NCBI GenBank assembly: GCA_947624335.1
Contig: CANQJX010000005.1
Span: 1-22,250 of the forward strand
Source: an uncultured Marvinbryantia sp.
GTDB taxonomy: Bacteria > Bacillota > Clostridia > Lachnospirales > Lachnospiraceae
Direction: 5' to 3'
DNA: 22,250 bases
Positions 1-7,736 of the stretch are shown here, piece by piece; position 1 is the first letter of the stretch; each line of letters opens with the position of its first letter. The notes below the pieces were generated by a model, which worked only from the letters and a program-made list of their open reading frames with translations, was not told where the DNA came from and made no database searches. The position numbers were made by a program, and so were the translations under genes.

Positions 1-643
1 CGCCGCCAAAAGAATACAGCAAAGACTCGCTGTTTACCAGCTTTTGCTGAAAATCCGTGAAAAACGGAAGGTACTGATGCAGCGAATCGATAATCAGCAC
101 GCCGTGATCTCCAAACGGATATACGCCGTTTATGATATAGGCGATCAGCATGGTCCCCGCCGGGATCAGGAAAGAAATCCACACGCAGCGCCGGGTCACC
201 CTTTTTTTCCTGAGCTCCGCGCCTGAAAGCGCTTCCGTTTCCCTGAATACGATCAGTTTGCTGAAGATAAAATTCAGAATGAGAATGACCGCCTGCAAAA
301 GCAGTTTTGCATACATGTCGGGCATTCCCCATACGCTGCTTAAAAACACCGTTCCGAAAATCTCGATAAACATGGTGACCAGGCGGACGCTGATAAAGCT
401 GGCAAATTCTTTTAGCAGTTCTTTTTTGTTCTCCCGCCTGCTCTCAAATACAAAGACCTTGTTTACAATATATGCAAATACGATTGCAAGCAGGATAGAC
501 AGAAAGCTCGCCTTTGTAATATCCACAGATAAGACTGTCCGCAGTACCCAGTAGCTTGCAAAATTTACTACCGTCGTACATCCGCCGAAAAAAATATAGC
601 GCACAACCCTGTTGTTATAACATTTTTTTATCCAATCCCACAT
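1..643 (-). CDS. GtrA-like domain fused to a YfhO-like membrane glycosyltransferase (3' end outside window)
   Basis: I translated this by hand from ATG 643. It stays open for 214 codons to the window edge. Residues 1-135 look like a GtrA/GtcA domain: a short basic N-terminus (MWDWIKKCYNNRVVRYIFFG) and four hydrophobic helices at about 14-34, 45-66, 80-103 and 113-134, with a conserved-looking NKVFVF after the second. A basic linker (about 143-152, RKKRVTRR) leads to a fifth helix at about 153-172. The stretch YPFGDHGVLIIDSLHQYLPF (175-194) resembles the start of YfhO-family proteins, which are GT-C-fold enzymes. In Bacillus and Listeria a GtrA-type flippase (GtcA) and YfhO act in glycosylating lipoteichoic acid with undecaprenyl-phosphate sugars made by CsbB. 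The inferred role is therefore flipping and transfer of a lipid-linked sugar at the membrane. GGAAGG lies 8 nt before the start. The start overlaps the end of addA by 29 nt. The missing C-terminus prevents confirmation of a full YfhO domain. Confidence 0.8.
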   Translation of the reverse strand, partial: MWDWIKKCYNNRVVRYIFFGGCTTVVNFASYWVLRTVLSVDITKASFLSILLAIVFAYIVNKVFVFESRRENKKELLKEFASFISVRLVTMFIEIFGTVFLSSVWGMPDMYAKLLLQAVILILNFIFSKLIVFRETEALSGAELRKKRVTRRCVWISFLIPAGTMLIAYIINGVYPFGDHGVLIIDSLHQYLPFFTDFQQKLVNSESLLYSFGG

Positions 644-3600
644 TTTCCAAGCCTTCCGATGCATCCGCTCCGCCGCCTGACAGCACGCAGTCCCTGCAGA
701 AAGAATAAATCAGCTTTTCCGCTACCTTCCGGTGCGTCAACCGTTCCAGAGCCGTTTTATAATATTCTAATTGTACCGCATATTTTTCATAGAGTGAAGA
801 TATTTCTTGCGGTTTTACAAAATCGGTCTTGTAATCGACCAGGATATACTGCTCCCCTTCCAAAAAGCAGGCGTCGATGATTCCCTGTATCAGCACAGGT
901 TCCTGCCCGTGAAACTCCGGCCTGATCCGGGAGGCCGGCACCTCCAGCACAAATTGCTGTTCCCGCAGAAGATCCCCTCTCTGCGCCGCGCGCGCCATGC
1001 GTTTCGCCAGCGGCTGGTTCAAAAACGCCGCGATTTTCGCCGGATCGATTGCGTCCGCGGCTTCCCGTGTCAGATGCCCGCAGGAAACGAGCCGTTCCCG
1101 CTCCCCGCAGATTTTTTCCGAAAGAACGCCGGCGGGGATCTGCTCGTCTGCAAACAGCGTAAAATCCAGGCACTCCATCATTTTATGGTAAACCGTTCCG
1201 CGCGACGCGCCGGATATCGTCTGTTTTTTCTGCAGAAATTCCGGGATCAGCGGCACCGGCTGCGGTTCTTCATAAAACAGTTCTCCGTCTTCATATCCGT
1301 CGTATGCCGCCATCTTTTTTAATTCCGACACGCTCACTTTCGCCGGAAGGCTGCTCTGCTGACGGTACGGGTAGCAAAAGCAAAGACGTTCTTCCAGTTC
1401 CTTTGCCGCCTGCTCCTCATATATCTGCTCTTTTGGCAGCTCCAAAAGTTCTTCCTGCGTGATCAGGAACTGCGACTGCCTCTGTTTTTCTTCCGCCAGC
1501 AGATCTTCTGTTCGCTTTACATAAACGCTGCATAAAATTTCCCGCTGATAAAGCGGATGCGCGATATCCTGCGCTATGCCGTATTCCTGCGCCAGCGGTG
1601 AAAAACACCGGTTGCGCATCAGCGCCGGCAAAAGCCAGTCCCAGTACGTCGCCGCGCCCGCGCGCACGGCGAAGGGCAGAACCGTCTCGCGCCTTAAGCA
1701 GACCCGGCTCCATTTTTGCAGCTTCTCCTCTGTTTTTTCCAGCGTTCCGGTAAGGATCAGTTTTTCTTTTGCGCGCGTCATGGCCACATAAAGCACGCGC
1801 AGTTCTTCTCCCAGATTTTCATAAACGGTGCGCCGTTTTATAAAACGTTTCAAAAGCGTTCCGGTCCGCGTGCGAAGCTGCGGATCCACGCAGTCGATTC
1901 CGATTCCCAGCTCGGCGTGCATGATAACCGGGCTTCTGGAATCCGACTGATTCATCTGTTTTCCCATGCCGCAGACAAATACGACAGGGAATTCCAGTCC
2001 CTTGCTTTTATGGATGCTCAAAATACGGACCGCATTTTCCTGCCCTCCGCTCATCGCCTCTCCAAAGTCCACCTCATATTTGCGCAGATTCTCCATATAA
2101 CGGATAAAATGATACAGTCCACGGTAGCTTCCCGCTTCGTACGCAATCGCCTTTTCCACCAGCATATCTAAATTTGCTTTTCTGCGGCTTCCTCCCGGCA
2201 TGGCGGCGGCATACGCTCCGTATCCCGTCCGCTCCAGTATCTGCCACAGCAATTCATGGATCGGCGTATATACCGCCATTTCCCGAAACTCCGCAAGCAT
2301 CCGGAAAAAATCCTGCAGGGATTCCTCCTGCATACAGGCCTCGTAAAACGCGGCGCCGGCATGCCGGCTGCGGATGCGCGCCAGTTCCTGCGCGGACAGC
2401 CCCACGACCGGAGAATGCCGAACGGCGGCCATCGGTATATCCTGGCACGGATTATCGATCAGACGCAGGAGCGACAAAACCGTCTGGATTTCCACCGCGG
2501 AAAAGTAGCCCGTGCGCGTTCCGCTGAAAGCGGGAATATCCAGATCCGTCAGCACTTTTACAAACACGTCCGCCCAGCCCTGTATGGTGCGCAACAGGAT
2601 TACAATGTCTTTGTACTGCGCCGTGCGGTAAGCGTTTTGTTCCTTATCCCAGATTTTTTCTTTTCCGACAATCCTGCGGATGCGGTTTGCCACAGCGCGC
2701 GCCTCCAGTTCCCGCGCGCTCTCATCCGGCTGCTTTTCTTTGTATTCGTCCGTATCGATAAGAAGGATCTCCGTATCCCGGAAGGAAGGATCGTCCCCCT
2801 CTGGAAATTCCGCGCCGGGATAAAGCGCCGCCGCCTCGTCATAATCCACATTGCCCAGATGCTTTTCCATAAGCTGTCCGAACAAAAAATTAACGCATTC
2901 CAGCACCTGCGCGCGGCTTCGGAAATTTTTATGAAGGTCGATCCGGATGGCGTTGCCCTGACCGGCGGAATAAGTATCGTACTTTTCCATAAACAGTTCC
3001 GGCCTTGCCAGACGGAAGCGGTAAATGCTCTGTTTGACGTCGCCCACCATAAAAAGATTGTATCTGCCTTCGCGTATTCGGGAAACCGCCGTCAGGATCG
3101 TCTCCTGTACAAGATTGCTGTCCTGATACTCGTCGATCATAATTTCCTCATAACGCGCCGCGAGTTCCTGCGCCGCCTGCGTGGGGACCATTTCCCCGTC
3201 CGCCTCCTGCACCAGAATCTTCAGGGCAAAATGCTCCAGATCATTAAAATCCATCAGCCCTCTCTTTTGTTTTTCTTCCAGAAAACGCTCTGCAAAACGG
3301 CAGGTAAAATCTGTCAGCGCTTCCAGCACCGGCGCGCTTTTTTGCATCTGTGCAAAAAGCGTCCGGGGGGAGGCGTAAAAAAATTCCTCCGCCAGTTTCG
3401 CCGTCGTTTTTTTATAATCATCCCGCAAGTCCTTTACCCGCTGTTTCTTTTCGGGCAAAATGCGCTCATCCTGCTTCGGCGACAGCCGGGCCCATGACAG
3501 GGCGCGGATTGCTTCGCTGCGTTCAGCATAGGTCTGCGCCGCAAGAACCCGACGGATGCCGGCAAGGTCCTGCTGCAGCGCATCCAGATAAACGTACGGG

Positions 3601-4337
3601 CCGTCCGCGCTTTGGGCAAGGCCAAGCGCTTCCTGCACCTGGTCATATACTTCCTGCAAAATCTGCGTGGTCAAATCAAGCAGCGGCTGCATCCAGGAAA
3701 GGTCGTCGGACGGGCAGGACGCATACGCCTGCGCGCACTGTCTGAGCCACTTTTCCGGAAACGGAAAGCTTCTGGAAAAGTGATAAAGAGAAAGCGCCAG
3801 ATCGATAAGCGGCGCGTCGTCGCGCCCCGGCGCAAGACATTCCGCCATATGCAAAAAAGCCCCGTCGTCCTGCGCATAGCTTTCCTCCAGTAATTGCTCC
3901 ATTACCTCGTTTTGCAGCAGCTTCTGTTCTCCTTCGTCCGCAATGCGCAGCGCCGGATCCAGCCCGATCACATGGAAATAATTGCGGATGACATGCTGGC
4001 AGAAGCTGTGGATTGTCGTGATCTGCGCGTTTAAAAGCAGAGAAATCTGCCTGTGCAGATGCTCCAGCATTTGCCCGTCCTGTTCCGGCTGCGCCTCCAG
4101 CTCCTCTATATTTTGCTCAATGGCAAAACGGATCCGCTCTTTCATCTCTCCCGCCGCCGCGTTCGTAAACGTAACGATTAAAAGGCGGTCAATGTCCATC
4201 GGATGCTGCCGGTCTGTCAGCATAGACAGGATGCGCTCCACCAGAACCGCCGTCTTTCCGGAGCCCGCGGCCGCGGACACCAGAAGATTACTGCCGCGCG
4301 CTTCTATGACCCGCTGCTGTTCCTGTGTCCATTTCAT
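615..4337 (-). CDS. addA: AddA, helicase-nuclease subunit A of the AddAB recombination complex
   Basis: AddA is the UvrD/SF1A helicase and nuclease subunit of AddAB, the Gram-positive counterpart of RecBCD. It processes double-strand breaks and loads RecA. The protein has 1240 residues, the usual size. Walker A is AAAGSGKT at 22-29, the DEAD-like Walker B is IDEYQD at 401-406, and VGDVKQSIYRFR (431-442) is helicase motif III-IV. LRVLYVAMTRAKEKLIL is motif VI. The C-terminal RecB-type nuclease domain contains GTVYHKMM and the catalytic LVDYKTD, with Asp1168 and Lys1170. All expected motifs are intact. The ATG lies inside the last codons of addB with a 4-nt overlap, so translation is probably coupled. 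The 3' end overlaps the following membrane protein gene by 29 nt. Confidence 0.97.
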   Translation of the reverse strand: MKWTQEQQRVIEARGSNLLVSAAAGSGKTAVLVERILSMLTDRQHPMDIDRLLIVTFTNAAAGEMKERIRFAIEQNIEELEAQPEQDGQMLEHLHRQISLLLNAQITTIHSFCQHVIRNYFHVIGLDPALRIADEGEQKLLQNEVMEQLLEESYAQDDGAFLHMAECLAPGRDDAPLIDLALSLYHFSRSFPFPEKWLRQCAQAYASCPSDDLSWMQPLLDLTTQILQEVYDQVQEALGLAQSADGPYVYLDALQQDLAGIRRVLAAQTYAERSEAIRALSWARLSPKQDERILPEKKQRVKDLRDDYKKTTAKLAEEFFYASPRTLFAQMQKSAPVLEALTDFTCRFAERFLEEKQKRGLMDFNDLEHFALKILVQEADGEMVPTQAAQELAARYEEIMIDEYQDSNLVQETILTAVSRIREGRYNLFMVGDVKQSIYRFRLARPELFMEKYDTYSAGQGNAIRIDLHKNFRSRAQVLECVNFLFGQLMEKHLGNVDYDEAAALYPGAEFPEGDDPSFRDTEILLIDTDEYKEKQPDESARELEARAVANRIRRIVGKEKIWDKEQNAYRTAQYKDIVILLRTIQGWADVFVKVLTDLDIPAFSGTRTGYFSAVEIQTVLSLLRLIDNPCQDIPMAAVRHSPVVGLSAQELARIRSRHAGAAFYEACMQEESLQDFFRMLAEFREMAVYTPIHELLWQILERTGYGAYAAAMPGGSRRKANLDMLVEKAIAYEAGSYRGLYHFIRYMENLRKYEVDFGEAMSGGQENAVRILSIHKSKGLEFPVVFVCGMGKQMNQSDSRSPVIMHAELGIGIDCVDPQLRTRTGTLLKRFIKRRTVYENLGEELRVLYVAMTRAKEKLILTGTLEKTEEKLQKWSRVCLRRETVLPFAVRAGAATYWDWLLPALMRNRCFSPLAQEYGIAQDIAHPLYQREILCSVYVKRTEDLLAEEKQRQSQFLITQEELLELPKEQIYEEQAAKELEERLCFCYPYRQQSSLPAKVSVSELKKMAAYDGYEDGELFYEEPQPVPLIPEFLQKKQTISGASRGTVYHKMMECLDFTLFADEQIPAGVLSEKICGERERLVSCGHLTREAADAIDPAKIAAFLNQPLAKRMARAAQRGDLLREQQFVLEVPASRIRPEFHGQEPVLIQGIIDACFLEGEQYILVDYKTDFVKPQEISSLYEKYAVQLEYYKTALERLTHRKVAEKLIYSFCRDCVLSGGGADASEGLENVGLDKKML

Positions 4338-7300
4338 AAGGCGTCACCTCCCAGCCGCTTCCAGATCTCTTCCTCACTGTATTCCGCCAGACGATTGGTC
4401 CGCGCGCCCGGAATGCGCGGGTCAAAACCGCATACCGTCTTATATATGCAGTAATCGCAGCCTGTTTGCTGTTTTCGCTCATAGGGAACCGGCGCCGCCT
4501 CCCCTTCCATCATCCGTTGGCCCAGTTCCTGCATCTTGCGGCGGACAAACGACGAAAGATCCGCAAATTGCTTTGGCGTCGCTGTTTTTGAATTTTTTGA
4601 AGGCGTGCCGTCTTTATTCACGCTTAACGGGATTACATCCGAAGATTTTTCCAGATGTTGGTCCATTGCGCAAAAGACCGGCCGTTCCTGATTGATCAGA
4701 CCGTCCGGCCGCAGTTCCCGCAAGAGCATCCGGTCTAACTCTTCCCTGGCGGGTTCTTCCTGCGTATCCAGAAGCGGGTCCTTCATGCGGCAGTAAAAAA
4801 TACCGGCCGGCACAATCGTTTGATCCGGATGGAGACGCTGCTCCATCTCCAGCGCCGCGTTCAGGTAAACGACCAGCTGAAGCTGGAGGCCGTGGTACAG
4901 CGCGGCCAGATCGAACGACGTATTGCCCGATTTATAGTCGATCACTTTTACATAAATCTGATCGTCCCGCCGGCAGATATCGATGCGGTCAATGCGCCCC
5001 TGCAGGCGCATTTTCTCATCCGCCGTAAGGTCGATATTGATTGCCTCCAGATCTTCCGCCTGTGAAAAATAAACCTCAAACGCCGCCGGATAAAAACTGC
5101 CCGAAGCGATCTGACGGTGAAGCGCCCATACCGTGCGGCTCATAATCCGTTTCATCCGCCTAAGTACAGACTGGTTGCGCGCGCCGTCGTGCAAAATATG
5201 CTGTCCGTATTCCCCGGCGACCTGATCCACGCAATGTTCGATCAGGCTTTCCCTCTCCTTATCGGGGATCGTGCGCCAGTCGTAGTTTCTGCGGTCCATT
5301 TCGCGGGAATACAATTCTATGGCGCTGTGGAAAATTCTTCCCGCATCGACCGGATGAAAAGCATACTCTTCCCGCTCCTCCAGCCGCAGGCCGTATTGAA
5401 GAAAATGCGCAAACGCGCAGGACGCAAATTTTTCCAGACGGGCGACGCTGTTCATCAGCACTTCCCCGTAAAGCTCGCGCGCCGCCAGACGGCCGATCCC
5501 CCGCCCGTCAAACGTAAGAAACGCCGCCTGTACCAGACGCCGCACCGTTTTCTCATCTGCGCGGCGATACCAGTTATATAACTCCATCCACTGCGGATCC
5601 GGAGGAGTTTCCCGGATCGTCTGCAGTCCGCCGATCAGATAAGACAACCCGTTCTGCGGCGTAAATATGCGTTCGGTAAGCCGTTGATAACGGTCTTCGT
5701 CCACAACCGGCAGATCCGGAAAAAGCCGCTGCACGGCGCGGACCACATAGGACGGGCGCAGAGGCGAACCGTCCGCCGAGGCTTTGCTGTAGGAAAGATA
5801 GAGCGCTTCCTGCGGTTTTGTCAGGTTCAGATAAAGATAAAACTTCTGGATATAACTGTTCTGCCTCTGGGTAGGCGCCAGTTCTACCCCGCAGCCCATC
5901 AGGCTTTCCCGCTCCATGTCGGACAAAAGCCCTCCGCCCTGCCCGGACGAAGGAACCCAGCCGTCGTTCAGCCCTAAAAAAAGCAGCACTTTTATGTTCT
6001 GCAGCCTGGTGCGCTCCAGATCGCCCACCTGGATGCGGTCCAGCGACGGCGGGATCATCCGCACGCGCGCCTCCTCAAGCCCCGCTTCCAGAAGCTGCGT
6101 GTATTCTTCCAGAGAAAGCGGTTCTTCGCCCAGAAGTTCTACCAGTTTATCCAGCAGTTGGATCAAAATGGCGTAAATCCCGGCAAATTCTTTTTGCAGT
6201 TCCGCCTGTCCGTTTTGGCGGAACCGTTTTTCGTATGCGGCAAGCTGCCGCTGAATCTCATAATGGCACAGGAGCTGATACAGCCGCTCGGTTTTCTCGC
6301 GCGCCGTGGTGCTTTTTAACCGCACGGATTTTGTAAACGCCTCCAGAGGCTCCATTATGCCGGCCCTCAATTCCTCGCAGGCAACAAGCGCCTCCTCGGA
6401 AAAATGGTCCGGTTTTCTCTCAAACGGTTTGATCCACTGGGAAAAGCCGCGTATTCCCGCGGCAAGCACATAGTTTTCCAACAGATCCGTCTGCGCTTTC
6501 TCAAGCCTGCAAAGTCCGCAGCGCAGATAGCGGAACACGCTCGCATAAGTATAATTCTGCTGCACCATGTCCAGCGCGGCGCGGACAAACTCAACCAGAG
6601 GATTGGAAAATACCGTCCGCGTGCTGTCCATAAAGAGGGGAATCTGATATTCCCCGAACACCTGCGGTATATAGTTCGCGTAAGACGGCAGATCCCCCAC
6701 GATCACCGCGATATCCTGATAGCGGTATCCCCTGCGCACCAGGCTTTGAATCGTACGCGCCGCAAAATGCGCCTCCTGTATGGGATTGGCCGCCGCGTGC
6801 AGGGAAACGCCGCCGTTCTCTTCCGAAAATACCGGCTGCCTGCCCGGACGGAATAAGGAGCGTTCCAGAAACGCAAGCTCTCTGCTCTCCCGAAAGCGCG
6901 GCTGCTGTTCCAGGACGACCGGGTCGGCCGTTTCGCAGGCGCATTCTTTTGCCGTCTTGATAAGCGTATGAATGGTTTTCTTACTCAGATAAAATAATTC
7001 GTGTTCCCCGCGGATACGGTAAACGTCTTCGCGAACGTCTATGGTTACCGTCACATATACCTCAGAAGCAAGCGGCAGTAATTCGCGCAGAAGTTTATAC
7101 TGAACCGGGGTAAAACCGGTAAATCCGTCAAAAGCAGCCACGCAGCCGTCAAGAATTGCGGAACTGCGCGCCACCTGGCACAGCGCTTCCAGGGTTTCTT
7201 CCGCCGTAATATATCTGCCCTCCAGTTCCTCCCGGAACGCATGGTACAGAAGGCTGATGTCTTTGAGCTTATAGTAGAGAGACGGTCTCTTTGCCGCCTC

Positions 7301-7729
7301 CAGGAGCCGTTCCATTTTGTCCCGGTCGATATCGTACTGGGTCAGTTCCGAAATCATCGATTTCATCTGACGCAGGTAGCCCACCTTTTTGAAATTGTTT
7401 TTCAGCGCTTTCAGTTCCGGTTCTTTTTTGGACGCCGCCCTGCGCAGGAGCAGGGTTTTCCCCATCTCCTCAAGCACGGCGCGGCTGGGCGCGCCTACTT
7501 CCTCAAAAATACGGTGGGCCAGGCGCGGAAAGCTTAATACGTCGATGTTAAAAAGCCCTCTGTCCGGATGCAGGCGGACCAGTTCCCGCTGCGTCTGCAT
7601 GGTAAACTGCTCCGGCACGATCACCAAAAATTTCTTTTTTGGCGACCGCACCGCAGCTTCAATGATATGCTGATACAAATAACAGGACTTTCCGCTCCCG
7701 GAATTTCCCAGAACAAGACGCAGGGACAT
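4334..7729 (-). CDS. addB: AddB, ATP-dependent nuclease subunit B of AddAB
   Basis: AddB is the second nuclease subunit of AddAB. Its inactive helicase-like N-terminus takes part in Chi recognition, and its C-terminal nuclease cuts the opposite strand to AddA. The protein has 1131 residues. It begins with a P-loop, GNSGSGKS (8-15). The nuclease core VIDYKSG places Asp931 and Lys933. An iron-sulfur staple is visible as Cys771, Cys1091, Cys1094 and Cys1100 (spacing 320, 3 and 6), the arrangement known for AddB of Bacillus subtilis. The start is ATG 7729 with GAGG about 10 nt upstream, overlapping the end of valS; the gap to valS is 7 nt. No promoter or terminator is visible between valS and addB, so the two are probably on one transcript. 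Confidence 0.96.
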   Translation of the reverse strand: MSLRLVLGNSGSGKSCYLYQHIIEAAVRSPKKKFLVIVPEQFTMQTQRELVRLHPDRGLFNIDVLSFPRLAHRIFEEVGAPSRAVLEEMGKTLLLRRAASKKEPELKALKNNFKKVGYLRQMKSMISELTQYDIDRDKMERLLEAAKRPSLYYKLKDISLLYHAFREELEGRYITAEETLEALCQVARSSAILDGCVAAFDGFTGFTPVQYKLLRELLPLASEVYVTVTIDVREDVYRIRGEHELFYLSKKTIHTLIKTAKECACETADPVVLEQQPRFRESRELAFLERSLFRPGRQPVFSEENGGVSLHAAANPIQEAHFAARTIQSLVRRGYRYQDIAVIVGDLPSYANYIPQVFGEYQIPLFMDSTRTVFSNPLVEFVRAALDMVQQNYTYASVFRYLRCGLCRLEKAQTDLLENYVLAAGIRGFSQWIKPFERKPDHFSEEALVACEELRAGIMEPLEAFTKSVRLKSTTAREKTERLYQLLCHYEIQRQLAAYEKRFRQNGQAELQKEFAGIYAILIQLLDKLVELLGEEPLSLEEYTQLLEAGLEEARVRMIPPSLDRIQVGDLERTRLQNIKVLLFLGLNDGWVPSSGQGGGLLSDMERESLMGCGVELAPTQRQNSYIQKFYLYLNLTKPQEALYLSYSKASADGSPLRPSYVVRAVQRLFPDLPVVDEDRYQRLTERIFTPQNGLSYLIGGLQTIRETPPDPQWMELYNWYRRADEKTVRRLVQAAFLTFDGRGIGRLAARELYGEVLMNSVARLEKFASCAFAHFLQYGLRLEEREEYAFHPVDAGRIFHSAIELYSREMDRRNYDWRTIPDKERESLIEHCVDQVAGEYGQHILHDGARNQSVLRRMKRIMSRTVWALHRQIASGSFYPAAFEVYFSQAEDLEAINIDLTADEKMRLQGRIDRIDICRRDDQIYVKVIDYKSGNTSFDLAALYHGLQLQLVVYLNAALEMEQRLHPDQTIVPAGIFYCRMKDPLLDTQEEPAREELDRMLLRELRPDGLINQERPVFCAMDQHLEKSSDVIPLSVNKDGTPSKNSKTATPKQFADLSSFVRRKMQELGQRMMEGEAAPVPYERKQQTGCDYCIYKTVCGFDPRIPGARTNRLAEYSEEEIWKRLGGDAL

Positions 7730-7736
7730 CGCACAT

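Noticed and set aside
44..554. Open frames on the plus strand near the left edge
   Set aside because: They are opposite the GtrA-YfhO gene, which has a clear membrane-protein pattern and a proper start.
2256..3497. A 413-codon open frame on the plus strand
   Set aside because: It lies opposite addA, which has full motifs and length. The frame is an antisense shadow, with no binding site and a sequence unlike any family I know.
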